A stretch of DNA of 64,000 bases, from NCBI GenBank assembly GCA_016200135.1, contig JACQFI010000080.1:27058-91057 (forward strand), written 5' to 3'. This document shows, in pieces, positions 16,981 through 25,648 of the stretch (within the stretch, counting starts at the first letter, position 1; each line of letters begins with the position of its first letter). This DNA comes from Planctomycetota bacterium (GTDB lineage: Bacteria; Planctomycetota; SZUA-567; H5-PLA8). A program made the position numbers and the translations under genes. The notes under the pieces were generated by a model. The model was not told the origin of the DNA, searched no databases, and saw nothing but the letters and a program-made list of their open reading frames with translations.

Positions 16981-18123
16981 TTACACGCAGGCTTTGTCGG
17001 CCTTGAGCACGCGCTCGTAGACGGCCTCGTACTGCGCGACGATACGGCCGGGCGAGAACTGCTCGACGGCCTTCTTGCGCGCGGCCTCGCCCATCTTCTT
17101 GCGTTTGGCGTCGTTCTGCAGCAGGTCGATGGCGCGCTCGGCCATGCACTCCGTATCGCCGACGCGGCAGAGCCAGCCGTCCACTCCTGGCGCGATCACC
17201 TCGCCCAAGCCGCCGATCTCCGTCGCCAGCACGGGCAGCCCGCAACTCATGGCTTCCAGCGCCGCGAGGCCGAAACTCTCGTACGCGGACGGCAAGATGA
17301 AGAGGTCGCCGCAGGGCAGGATCTCTTCGACGGACTCCTGGTTGCCCAGGAAGACCACGTCCTGCTCGACGCCCAACTCCTTTGCGAGCAGGCGCGCAGT
17401 CGGCAGCTCGGGGCCGTCGCCGGCCATCAGCAACTTGGCGGGCATCTGGCGCCGCACTTGCGCGAAGGTCTTCACTACGTCGGGGATGTTCTTTACCGGG
17501 CGGAAGTTCGAGACGTGCAGCATGATCTTCTCGCCGTTGGGCGCGAAGTGCTTGCGGCAGCAGCGCGCGGCGGCGGGCGTAAAGCGCGCGGAGTCCACCG
17601 AGTTGTAAATGACGTCGATGGGGCACTCGAAGCCGAAGGTCTTGCGCGTCTCGCGCGACAGATACGTGGAGACGGCCGTCACCGCATCGGAGCGCTCGAT
17701 CCCGAACTTGGTCATCTTGAAAAATTGCGGCTCGGCGCCGACGAGCGTGATATCGGTGCCGTGGAGCGTGGTCACGATCTTCAGCCGCCGGCAGGACTCC
17801 TGGACGACCTCGCGTGCGAGATGCGCGCAGACGGCCCACGGGATCGCGTAGTGAACGTGCAGCACGTCCAGCCCGCGCGCTTCGGCGATCTCGATCATCT
17901 TGCAAGCCGCGGCGAGGGTGATCGGCGGATACTTGAAGAGCGGGTAACTGCCCACGTCGATTTCGTGAAAGTAGAGGTTCTCGTAAAATCCGCGCAGGCG
18001 GAACGGCAGGGCATAGCTGAAGACGTGGACCTCGTGGCCGCGCTTGGCGAGGTCGATGCCGAGTTCACTGGCCACCACGCCGGAGCCGCCGTAGGTCGGA
18101 TAGCAGGCGATGCCGATCTTCAT
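16981..18123 (-). CDS. bshA: Bacillithiol glycosyltransferase BshA
   Basis: 380 residues. The N-terminus MKIGIACYPTYGGSGVVASELG is the BshA signature. The GT4 C-terminal donor site reads PSAYESFGLAALEAMSCGLPVLATEIGG. BshA joins GlcNAc from UDP-GlcNAc to L-malate, the first step in bacillithiol. It is the last gene of bshC-bshB1-bshA, all on the minus strand, with 105 bases between bshB1 and bshA. Confidence 0.95.
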   Translation of the reverse strand: MKIGIACYPTYGGSGVVASELGIDLAKRGHEVHVFSYALPFRLRGFYENLYFHEIDVGSYPLFKYPPITLAAACKMIEIAEARGLDVLHVHYAIPWAVCAHLAREVVQESCRRLKIVTTLHGTDITLVGAEPQFFKMTKFGIERSDAVTAVSTYLSRETRKTFGFECPIDVIYNSVDSARFTPAAARCCRKHFAPNGEKIMLHVSNFRPVKNIPDVVKTFAQVRRQMPAKLLMAGDGPELPTARLLAKELGVEQDVVFLGNQESVEEILPCGDLFILPSAYESFGLAALEAMSCGLPVLATEIGGLGEVIAPGVDGWLCRVGDTECMAERAIDLLQNDAKRKKMGEAARKKAVEQFSPGRIVAQYEAVYERVLKADKACV

Positions 18124-18228
18124 AGGATGTCCTCCGCCACCGGGGCGTATTTCAGCACAGGATATATGTATCCAGGGCTCCAGGTAAGTCCGTTCTTTTG
18201 GTTTCTTGGTGTGCTTTTTTAAGCGCTC

Positions 18229-18978
18229 TCAAGGAAGCAGGATGCCGAGCTGCTTTACGGGCAGGGGACCTTTAAGGCAGTAGGCCTCGCCGTAATCCAC
18301 ACCGATCTTGAAGCCGTAGTATGCGTGCAGGGCGCGGAACCAGGTTAGGAACTTCTCCGAACTCAGCTTGGTCAGCGGTTCTTTTTTGGAACGCTTCGCG
18401 CCCTGCATGCCCGGCCCGAACTGCGTCGCATAGCAGCCCGCAAGCGCGATCTTCATCTCGAAGACGCTGGAGATATCCACCACCAGGTCGGCTTCGATGC
18501 CGTAGCGGTTCTGATAATAGAGCACCAGGTCCGGCCGGTAGGGCAGATGCCCGGAACTCGCGACGCCCTGGCCGGACTTGGGCGCGTACTTCGGTGCGCC
18601 GCAGAGCCATGCAACGGCCTCGGCCGCGCGTCCCACCGCGGCATGGTCGGGGTGCTGGTCTTCCCAATGCGGCACGAGGACGACCTTCGGCCGGAAGCGG
18701 CGCAGGGCATGCACGAGCGGCTCGCGGAGCGCATCGTTATCCTGAAGATGTCCGTCGCGGAGCTTCAGGTTCACGCGCGCGTCCGTGCCGAGCATGCGGT
18801 CGGCCGCGGCGGCTTCCTTCGCGCGCTCGGCTACGCTGCCGCGCGTGCCCATCTCGCCGCGCGTACAATCGACGATCGCCACGCGCTTGCCCGCGCGCTT
18901 GGCCTTGAGCAGCAGACCGCCGCAGCAGAGTTCCGCGTCGTCGGGGTGCGGCGCGATGCAGAGGATGTCGGCGTTCAC
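18229..18978 (-). CDS. bshB1: Bacillithiol deacetylase BshB1
   Basis: 249 residues of the LmbE/PIG-L deacetylase family. The zinc motif IAPHPDDAELCCGG and the later HWEDQHPDHAAVGRA are present. The enzyme removes the acetyl group from GlcNAc-malate. The start is GTG at 18978, which overlaps the TGA of bshC (GTGA), implying coupled translation. The placing between bshA and bshC separates it from mycothiol MshB-type paralogues. Confidence 0.93.
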   Translation of the reverse strand: MNADILCIAPHPDDAELCCGGLLLKAKRAGKRVAIVDCTRGEMGTRGSVAERAKEAAAADRMLGTDARVNLKLRDGHLQDNDALREPLVHALRRFRPKVVLVPHWEDQHPDHAAVGRAAEAVAWLCGAPKYAPKSGQGVASSGHLPYRPDLVLYYQNRYGIEADLVVDISSVFEMKIALAGCYATQFGPGMQGAKRSKKEPLTKLSSEKFLTWFRALHAYYGFKIGVDYGEAYCLKGPLPVKQLGILLP

Positions 18979-20642
18979 GATGACAATCCTAGCACGCGGT
19001 GCTCGAACGCAAACGGATCGAGCGCCTCCAGCAGCGCCTCCACAAGGCCGGGATGCTGCGCCAGGAACTGCGCGCCGCAGAGCGTGCGCTCCTGCGGCTT
19101 GCCGCCCGGCCGCAGGAAGGCGACCAGGCGTTCGAGCCGCGCCAGGCCCGCGCCGTCCTTCTGCGCAGCGCTCGCCCGCGTCTTCTCAGCGATGCGCTCG
19201 AGTTCATGCGCGATCCGTTCGCGCGCTTTGGTGAAGAGCGGGTCGAGGCCCTTGTCGCTCTCGCGGATCTTCTCGAACATGCGGTCGAACTCCGCAAGCA
19301 CGCGCTCGCGCCCTGAATTCAGTGCGCACTCGGCGCTGGAGCCGCCCAGCGCGAGCGCCTTCAGGTCCGCGTCGGGCAGGAAGAGGTCCGCGGGCTTCAG
19401 GTCCAGCTTGCGCACGGCCTTCTCGGCTATCGCGTCCAGCAGGGTGAAGCTCGCGCGCGGGACGACCATGGGCCAGACCGCGCCGTAGTGATCGTGAAGT
19501 TCGGGTAACTGCACCCAGTAGTTGATCTCGCCCGGCCCAAGCACCGCCGCCGCGACGGGAAAGGCGAGTTGCTGGAGTACGGGCCTGAGCGCCGCGGAGG
19601 CCGAGAAGGCCTCGGGCTGCGTCTCCGCCGTAAGAATCAGGACGTTCTTCTCGAAAGTGTCGGGCTCCTGACTGCGGGCCGCGAAAGCAGGGCTGCGTTC
19701 GACGAAGCGCGTGCCTTCCGCGTCGGCCGGTTCGAGCTTCGCGCGAATGGCGTTGGAAGACGCGAAGAGATGCGGCGCGTCCTTGGCCTCATCGAACTCG
19801 GCCGCATACCCGGCCGCTTTCAGGCGCTGGCCGGCCTCGCGGATCAGCGCGCACGTCTTCGGATACTCGTTCAGTTCGCGCTGGTAGAGCTTCTTGCCCA
19901 AGCGCCGGATCTCGTAAGACTCGACGACAATCAGCCCCAGATGGCCGAGCCACTGCGACAACAGTTGCGCGTATGCCGCGCCGAGGTTTTTGGCGCGGTA
20001 GGGCTCTAGCAGCGCTTGCGCCGCGCCGGGCAGCAGTTCTTCGAGCGGCTGCGCGAGGGCCGCGATGCTGTCGCGCACCGTCACGTCCACCGCGGAACAG
20101 CCGCGCGCCTCGGCGCCGATCTCCACCTTGAGCCGCCGCGTTGCGCCGCCCGGTTCGAGAAAATACGCGTGGTCGATCTCGCCGAGGTCGTGGTCGTCGC
20201 TGGCGACCCAGAAGACCGGAACGAAGCGGAACTCCGGATGGCGCTTCTGCAACTCACCTGCGAGCTTTACCGCCGTCAGCGCTTTATAGAGGTTAAAGAG
20301 CGGCCCGCCGAAGAGCCCCGCCTGCTGGCCGGTGATCACCGCGAACGTGTTCTTTTCGAGGAAGCGGCTGGCGTTATCCTTCGCTGCCGGGGGCGCCTTC
20401 GCGTCGTCGGTCGCGCGCACGAGGGCCTCCGCGAGCGCGTACCGCGGGTATTCGTGCGCCGCGAGTTCCTGGAACAGCGCCGCCCAGTCGGCCGCGCTGC
20501 GGGGATCGCGGCGGAAGAACGGGCGGACCTTGGAGAAATCGGTGGTCCAGTCGGTGACCAAAGCTCCGCCAAAACCGGAAAGCTGGTATGGAACGGAACC
20601 GAAGTGGGACGGGGGACGAGGGGCGGGGGGCGAGGAGTCCAT
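18975..20642 (-). CDS. bshC: Bacillithiol synthase BshC
   Basis: 555 residues, close to the usual 530-550. VITGQQAGLFGGPLFNLYKALTAVKLA and VFWVASDDHDLGEIDH are hallmarks of BshC, the putative cysteine ligase that finishes bacillithiol. A long coiled-coil helix is expected in the C-terminal half. It is the first gene of the cluster. The presence of all three genes indicates the cell makes bacillithiol as its low-molecular-weight thiol. Confidence 0.95.
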   Translation of the reverse strand: MDSSPPAPRPPSHFGSVPYQLSGFGGALVTDWTTDFSKVRPFFRRDPRSAADWAALFQELAAHEYPRYALAEALVRATDDAKAPPAAKDNASRFLEKNTFAVITGQQAGLFGGPLFNLYKALTAVKLAGELQKRHPEFRFVPVFWVASDDHDLGEIDHAYFLEPGGATRRLKVEIGAEARGCSAVDVTVRDSIAALAQPLEELLPGAAQALLEPYRAKNLGAAYAQLLSQWLGHLGLIVVESYEIRRLGKKLYQRELNEYPKTCALIREAGQRLKAAGYAAEFDEAKDAPHLFASSNAIRAKLEPADAEGTRFVERSPAFAARSQEPDTFEKNVLILTAETQPEAFSASAALRPVLQQLAFPVAAAVLGPGEINYWVQLPELHDHYGAVWPMVVPRASFTLLDAIAEKAVRKLDLKPADLFLPDADLKALALGGSSAECALNSGRERVLAEFDRMFEKIRESDKGLDPLFTKARERIAHELERIAEKTRASAAQKDGAGLARLERLVAFLRPGGKPQERTLCGAQFLAQHPGLVEALLEALDPFAFEHRVLGLSS

Positions 20643-20644
20643 GG

Positions 20645-21016
20645 TTAGATGTTGTCTCTTCTTTTCTGTTCCAAAGTTTGGATGGCCTTTGAAATCATGG
20701 CGATGATCTGGTCTAAAGCTTTTTCCCGAGCCATTTGTACCTTCGGATCAAGGAGCTTGCGAGCCCGGTAGTACCAACCTTTGCTTTCGCGTGCGGAGCC
20801 GCGGGAATAACGCAAAAATTGGACGTACTCTTTCCCAAATCCGCGACCGTATCCTTCTTCAATGTTAGCGCAAATCGAACCAACCGACCTCGCCAACTGT
20901 TTGGTGATTTCTTTACCGCGAACGTCCCGCATCATCGTTTCCGTGTCATTCCACATTTCGTCCCACAATTGCAATGAAATTTGATAGTAACGCAAATCGT
21001 CCAATCTGTCTGGCAT
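20645..21016 (-). CDS. Four-helix bundle protein (23S rRNA intervening-sequence type)
   Basis: 123 residues with RSVGSICANIEEGYGR and FLRYSRGSARESKGW, the signature of the four-helix bundle family first found as ORFs inside 23S rRNA intervening sequences, function unknown. AAGGAG precedes the ATG. GC by hand is near 45-48%, well below the roughly 65% of bshC next door, so it was probably acquired. It sits only 2 bases upstream of the bshC start on the same strand. Confidence 0.88.
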   Translation of the reverse strand: MPDRLDDLRYYQISLQLWDEMWNDTETMMRDVRGKEITKQLARSVGSICANIEEGYGRGFGKEYVQFLRYSRGSARESKGWYYRARKLLDPKVQMAREKALDQIIAMISKAIQTLEQKRRDNI

Positions 21017-21103
21017 GCCTGCTCCTTAAACTGTCGGGGATGGTTTTGCACGGCTTTCCAAAGCACTCCGCGTCCCTCGCCCCACGGCCCTTGTCCCATG
21101 CAG

Positions 21104-21874
21104 TTAAAGCTTTACCCCGACGGTTATGCAGCGCGGGCTTGTCTTAGCGTTAAAGGCCGCACCTTCCATGTCGCCAAAGCGCGAGCGAATTCCTAGATTT
21201 GCCTGCGCGAAGAGCGCGTCGAACTCCTCGGGCGCAAACGCGCGCACCGACTCGCGGACTTCGCGCGCGCCGCTCGCTTCCGCAATGCGTGTGATCTTCT
21301 CGATGCGTTTGCGGCTTGGGTCGTATCCGCGCGTCTCCGTGATCTGCCGGCCAGAGACGGTCTTCTCGCTCTTAGGCACCAGCGCCGCAACGGTCGGCGC
21401 GAGATTGAAGAAGTCCAGTACGAACGCCGCGCCGGGCCGGAGCACGCGCGCGGCTTCGCGGAGCGCGGCGAGGTTCTCCGCATCGGCCTCGAAGTATCCG
21501 AACGACGTAAAGAGGTTCACTGCGCCGGCGAAGCTCTTGTCTGCGAATGGCAGGGCGCGCATATCGGCGCGGACGAATTCGATCTGGCGGTGATCCGCGC
21601 GCGCTTTGCGCAGCAGCGCTATAGAAAGGTCCACGCCGGTGACGTGTAAGCCCGCGCGGGCCAACTCGCCGCTGTGCCGGCCCGCGCCGCAGCAGAGGTC
21701 CAGCATGGCTGCGCCTGGCGCGACGTTGAGTTCACGCAAGAGAAAGGGGGCCTCGCGCGCGGCGGCTTCTTGCGAACGGTGGGCGTAGCGATCGAGGTAA
21801 TGGCCGTCGAAGGCGTCCACGAACCAGGGCGTGCTGCGCTTAGACGCGTGGGACGAGTTCAAGCTGCGCTCCAT
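21104..21874 (-). CDS. Class I SAM-dependent methyltransferase
   Basis: Motif I is MLDLCCGAGRHSGELA, motif II VTGVDLS, then FVRADMRALPF and LREAARVLRPGAAFVLDFF. Substrate unknown. The start is placed at ATG 21874; the frame continues to 21979 but would overlap the divergent thioesterase start. It is 256 residues from this start. Confidence 0.85.
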   Translation of the reverse strand: MERSLNSSHASKRSTPWFVDAFDGHYLDRYAHRSQEAAAREAPFLLRELNVAPGAAMLDLCCGAGRHSGELARAGLHVTGVDLSIALLRKARADHRQIEFVRADMRALPFADKSFAGAVNLFTSFGYFEADAENLAALREAARVLRPGAAFVLDFFNLAPTVAALVPKSEKTVSGRQITETRGYDPSRKRIEKITRIAEASGAREVRESVRAFAPEEFDALFAQANLGIRSRFGDMEGAAFNAKTSPRCITVGVKL

Positions 21875-21932
21875 GCCGGGCCTTTTCGGTTCGTGGACGG
21901 CTCCGCCCGGCGCCTGTAGTATCTTGTACACG

Positions 21933-22376
21933 ATGAGCCCATCTCCTGCACCTTCCAGCGGGTACCTCGAGACCCGCACCGTGGTCCGTTACGTCGAGAC
22001 GGACCAGATGGGTTACGTGCACCATTCGTGCTACGTGGCCTGGTTCGAGATGGGCCGCATCGCGTGGCTGCGCGAGCACGGCTGTCCGTACAGCCAGCTT
22101 GAGGCCCAGGGGATTCTGATGCCGGTCGTGCATCTGGACCTGCGTTACTACGTGCCGGGGCGCTTCGAGGACCGGCTGGTAATCCAGACGCGCTTGAGCG
22201 AGATCGGCCGCGCGAGCATCGGCTTCGAGAACCGGGTGGAACGCGAGAACGACGCCGCGGAGAAGCGCATTCTGCTCGCCGAGGGCAAGGTGGAACTGGC
22301 CTGCGTTGGCCGCGACGGAAAAGTGAAGCGCCTGCCCAACGACCTGCGCGCCTTTCTCGAGAAACGTTACGCGTGA
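21933..22376 (+). CDS. Acyl-CoA thioesterase, YbgC/FadM type
   Basis: 147 residues, a single hot-dog domain. VRYVETDQMGYVHHSCYVAWFEMGR carries the catalytic Asp of the YbgC group, and the later strand LDLRYYVPGRFEDRLVI fits. Its TGA overlaps the GTG of lpxK (GTGA), so the two are co-translated. A role in lipid or envelope metabolism is likely from that link. Confidence 0.9.
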   Translation: MSPSPAPSSGYLETRTVVRYVETDQMGYVHHSCYVAWFEMGRIAWLREHGCPYSQLEAQGILMPVVHLDLRYYVPGRFEDRLVIQTRLSEIGRASIGFENRVERENDAAEKRILLAEGKVELACVGRDGKVKRLPNDLRAFLEKRYA

Positions 22377-23428
22377 ACGTTCCGGCCCATGTTCCGCCGC
22401 AGGCTTCGCCGCTGCCCGCGGGGCTGCGTTGGCTGGGCCCGCCGCTCGCCGCGTGCTATTGGCTAGCCGTCGCGCTGCGACGCTTTGCGTATCGCGTGGG
22501 TTTGAAGGAGACCCGCCGTGCGCCAATGCCGGTGATCAGCGTCGGCAACATCACCGCCGGCGGCACGGGCAAGACGCCCTTCGCAGCCTATCTCGCGAAA
22601 GGTTTGATCGCGCGCCGCTTCGCGAAGAGGCCCGCGATCCTGATGCGCGGTTACGGCGCGGCAAAGCCCGGCGAACCTAATGATGAAGCGCTCGAACTGA
22701 CGCGCGCTCTCGGTAATTCCGCCCCGGTGATCTGCAATCCAAATCGCTACGACGGCGCAATGAAGGCCAAGGAACTTGGCTGCGACGTCGCGATCCTCGA
22801 CGACGGCTTCCAGCACTGGCAGCTCGCGCGCGATCTGGACATCGTGCTGATCGACGCGACGGACCCGCTCGGCGGCGGGCATCTGCTGCCGTGGGGCAGG
22901 CTGCGCGAAGGGCCGGGCGCGCTCAAACGAGCGGATATGGCTGTTGTTGCCCGCGCAGCGCACGCTGAATCCACAATAGACGATATTGGGATCACCGCGC
23001 ATCTAAAGTCTGCCCCATTTCTTGTCCGCCATGAGCCCAAAGCGCTGCGCGGCCTGTTCTCAAGTGAGAAAGATCCCGCACTCGAACAATTAAAAGGCCG
23101 GAATGTTCTGGCTGCATGTGCCATTGGAAATCCCGGCGCATTCGCGAGCACTCTTCGCACTTTACAGGCAAATGTCGTCGCGCAGCTTGGTTTTTCCGAT
23201 CACCATCTTTTCACCCAACTCAACTTGGGCGAACTGGCCGCCGCCGCGAAAAAGTTCGGCGCCGAATGGATTATCGTTACCGAGAAGGACGCCGTGAAGC
23301 TGGAGAAGTTCGCGCTTGCAGGCATGGATCTGCCGCCGGTCTATGCGCTCGGCATCGAGTGCGTGGTTCGGGCCAACGAGGCCGAACTCTGGACGCGCAT
23401 CGAGAAGGCGTTGAGGAGTGCGCGATGA
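22373..23428 (+). CDS. lpxK: Tetraacyldisaccharide 4'-kinase
   Basis: 351 residues. Walker A is SVGNITAGGTGKTPFAAYLA, and DVAILDDGFQHWQLARDLDIVLID is the diagnostic LpxK stretch. It phosphorylates the 4' position of the lipid A disaccharide at the inner membrane, evidence for lipopolysaccharide. GTG start. The start overlaps the thioesterase and the stop overlaps the ABC permease (ATGA), an unusual pairing of lipid A and sugar uptake genes. Confidence 0.95.
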   Translation: MNVPAHVPPQASPLPAGLRWLGPPLAACYWLAVALRRFAYRVGLKETRRAPMPVISVGNITAGGTGKTPFAAYLAKGLIARRFAKRPAILMRGYGAAKPGEPNDEALELTRALGNSAPVICNPNRYDGAMKAKELGCDVAILDDGFQHWQLARDLDIVLIDATDPLGGGHLLPWGRLREGPGALKRADMAVVARAAHAESTIDDIGITAHLKSAPFLVRHEPKALRGLFSSEKDPALEQLKGRNVLAACAIGNPGAFASTLRTLQANVVAQLGFSDHHLFTQLNLGELAAAAKKFGAEWIIVTEKDAVKLEKFALAGMDLPPVYALGIECVVRANEAELWTRIEKALRSAR

Positions 23429-24519
23429 AGCCCATCTCGCGCAGGCTCCTTGACTCCCCCCTCGCGGGCCTCGTGCTCGTCAATCTCGCGCTGGTGGTGC
23501 TGCTCGCGTCGTGTTCGTGCACGCATGTCGACAACCTGAGCGGCGAGACGGTGAACAACTTTCTCAACGCGGACAATCTGTTTCAGATGTCGGTGCGCCC
23601 GAGCTTTTTCGCGATCATGGCCGTCGGCACGACGATGGTGATCATCTCCGGCGGCATCGACCTCTCGGTGGGCTCGATTTACGCGCTCGCCGGCGTCGGC
23701 ACGGCGATGTTCCTGCGCTGGATGACCGCCGGGGAAGCAGGCGCGGCGGCGCATCCGGCCTGGTTCGTTTTTATGATGGGCCTCGGCGTCTGCCTGGCCA
23801 TTGGCGCGGCCTGCGGGTTGCTCAACGGATTGCTCAAAGTCGGCTTGGGCGTGCATCCGTTCATCATCTCCATGGGCACGATGCTGATCTTCCGCACCGC
23901 GGCGTTCGTGCCCAGCAAGGCCGAGAGCATCCCCTTGCCGGACGCGCTGGTCGGCGGGATAAAAGCCACGCTGGGCCTGCGCGCCGGACTGAATCCCGTG
24001 CCTGCATTGATCATGCTGGCCACGGTGGCCGCGGGCGCGGTGTTTCTTTCGAGAACAGTTCCCGGCCGGCATATCTACGCGGTCGGCGGCAATCTGGAGG
24101 CCAGCCGATTTTCGGGGATACGCTCCGGGCGCGTGCTCGTGGGCGTGTACGTGTTTTCGGGGCTGTCGGCGGCGCTGGCGGCGTTTGTTGGCTGCAGTTT
24201 TTACGGCGCGGCGAGTGGCGGCGAGGCGTCGGGCTACGAACTGTTTGCCATCGCGAGTGCGGTGGTGGGGGGGGCGTGTCTGAGCGGCTGGCGGGGCGGG
24301 GCGGTGGGCGCGATGTTTGGCGCGATCCTGATCGAGCTGATCCGGAAGTCGATTACGACGCTGCGCTTCGACCAGAATTACGAGTGGGGCATCGTGGGCG
24401 CGGCGATCGTTCTTGCGGTGGTGCTCGACCAAGCGAGCGCGAAGTGGACGGCACGGAGGCTGGCGCAGGGAGCCGAAGCGCCTGCGGACAAATCGAAAGA
24501 ACAAAGGAGCGGAGCATGA
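23425..24519 (+). CDS. Ribose-type sugar ABC transporter permease
   Basis: 364 residues, about ten membrane helices, of the RbsC/BPD_transp_2 family. The motif TTMVIISGGIDLSVGSIYALAG is highly diagnostic. The ATG overlaps the lpxK stop, and its TGA overlaps the substrate-binding gene's ATG. The C-terminus has a cytoplasmic tail rich in Lys/Glu. A frame extending upstream to 23116 belongs to a shadow of lpxK. Confidence 0.93.
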   Translation: MKPISRRLLDSPLAGLVLVNLALVVLLASCSCTHVDNLSGETVNNFLNADNLFQMSVRPSFFAIMAVGTTMVIISGGIDLSVGSIYALAGVGTAMFLRWMTAGEAGAAAHPAWFVFMMGLGVCLAIGAACGLLNGLLKVGLGVHPFIISMGTMLIFRTAAFVPSKAESIPLPDALVGGIKATLGLRAGLNPVPALIMLATVAAGAVFLSRTVPGRHIYAVGGNLEASRFSGIRSGRVLVGVYVFSGLSAALAAFVGCSFYGAASGGEASGYELFAIASAVVGGACLSGWRGGAVGAMFGAILIELIRKSITTLRFDQNYEWGIVGAAIVLAVVLDQASAKWTARRLAQGAEAPADKSKEQRSGA

Positions 24520-25571
24520 AGCCGAGCGTATGGACTGTCCTCGTGGCGCTGGTCTCCGGCTGTGTGTTGCTGGCGGGCTGCGGCTCGGGCGGAGCACCCA
24601 CCGCGAAGACCGACGGCGGGCCGGGCAAAACGGGTGAAAGCGGCGGCGGGAAGACGCTCAAGATCGCCATGATCGCGAAGTCTTCGACGAATCCGGTCTT
24701 CTCGTCGGCGCGGTCCGGCGCGGAGGCCGCGGCGAAGGATCTCGGCGCGAAGAACGGCATCACGATCCAGATCGACTGGCGCACGCCGCCGCAGGAAGAC
24801 GGCCAGGTGCAGGCGCAGAACATCGCCCAGGCCGTGAACGAGGGCGCGAACGCGATTCTGATCTCGTGCTCCGACGCCGGCAAGGTGACCGGCGCCATCG
24901 ACGATGCGGCGGCCCGTGGCGTGCCGGTAATGACCTTCGACAGCGATGCCGCGCAGTCCAAACGCTTTGCGTATTACGGCGTGGACGATATCGAGACCGG
25001 TAAGGCCGTGATGGCGGAACTCGCCAAGCTGATGAACGGGAAGGGCAAGATCGGCGTCCTGGCCGGAAACCAGAACGCGCCCAATCTTCAGAACCGGGTC
25101 AAGGGCGTAAAGGAAGAGGCCGCCAAATACCCTGACATCAAGATCGTGGACGTCTTCTATTTCTTTCCGGAGACCCCGCAGGACGCGGCGGCGAAGGTGC
25201 TCACGGTGAACAAGGACTTCCCCGAGATCGACGGCTGGGCCTTCGTCGGCGGCTGGCCGCTCTTCACCAAAGCCCTGCTGACGGACTTCAAGCCCGACAA
25301 GATGAAGGTCGTCTCCGTCGACGCGCTGCCCGAGTGCCTGCCGTACATCGAGAAAGGTGTCGTGCCGGTGCTGCTCGCGCAGCCCACGTATAAGTGGGGC
25401 TACGAGTCCGTGAAGATCATCGTGGACAAGGTCCAGCTCAAGAAGGACGTGCCGGCGATGAACAAGATGGACCTGGTGCGCGTGAGCAAGGAGAACCTCG
25501 GCTCGTGGGCGCGGCAGCTCAAGGAATGGGGCTTCACGAACGTGGACCCGGATTACCTGAAGCTGCCGTAG
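24516..25571 (+). CDS. Sugar ABC transporter substrate-binding lipoprotein
   Basis: 351 residues. The lipobox LLAGC places the lipidated Cys at residue 22, after which a Gly/Lys linker leads into a periplasmic-binding protein of the RbsB type (IAMIAKSSTNPVFSSARSGAEAAAKDLG, then ISCSDAGKVTGAIDDAAARGVPVMTFDSDA). AAAGGAGCGG supplies the ribosome site. The sugar cannot be told from sequence alone. Confidence 0.92.
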   Translation: MKPSVWTVLVALVSGCVLLAGCGSGGAPTAKTDGGPGKTGESGGGKTLKIAMIAKSSTNPVFSSARSGAEAAAKDLGAKNGITIQIDWRTPPQEDGQVQAQNIAQAVNEGANAILISCSDAGKVTGAIDDAAARGVPVMTFDSDAAQSKRFAYYGVDDIETGKAVMAELAKLMNGKGKIGVLAGNQNAPNLQNRVKGVKEEAAKYPDIKIVDVFYFFPETPQDAAAKVLTVNKDFPEIDGWAFVGGWPLFTKALLTDFKPDKMKVVSVDALPECLPYIEKGVVPVLLAQPTYKWGYESVKIIVDKVQLKKDVPAMNKMDLVRVSKENLGSWARQLKEWGFTNVDPDYLKLP

Positions 25572-25577
25572 CGAATT

Positions 25578-25636
25578 TTCACCGCAGAGACGCAGAGTAA
25601 AGACGGAAGGTTGCCGTTCTCCGCGCCTCCACGGTA
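25578..25636. repeat. CACCGCAGAGACGC-type palindrome inside the ABC operon
   Basis: It begins TTCACCGCAGAGACGCAG and ends CTCCGCGCCTCCACGG. It lies 6 bases after the substrate-binding gene and 12 bases before the ATPase gene, so it would be transcribed within the operon and could fold in the mRNA. Confidence 0.75.
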
Positions 25637-25648
25637 AGAAGGAAGCGC

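Noticed and set aside
16816..18222. A 468-codon plus-strand frame over bshA
   Set aside because: bshA is unmistakable on the other strand.
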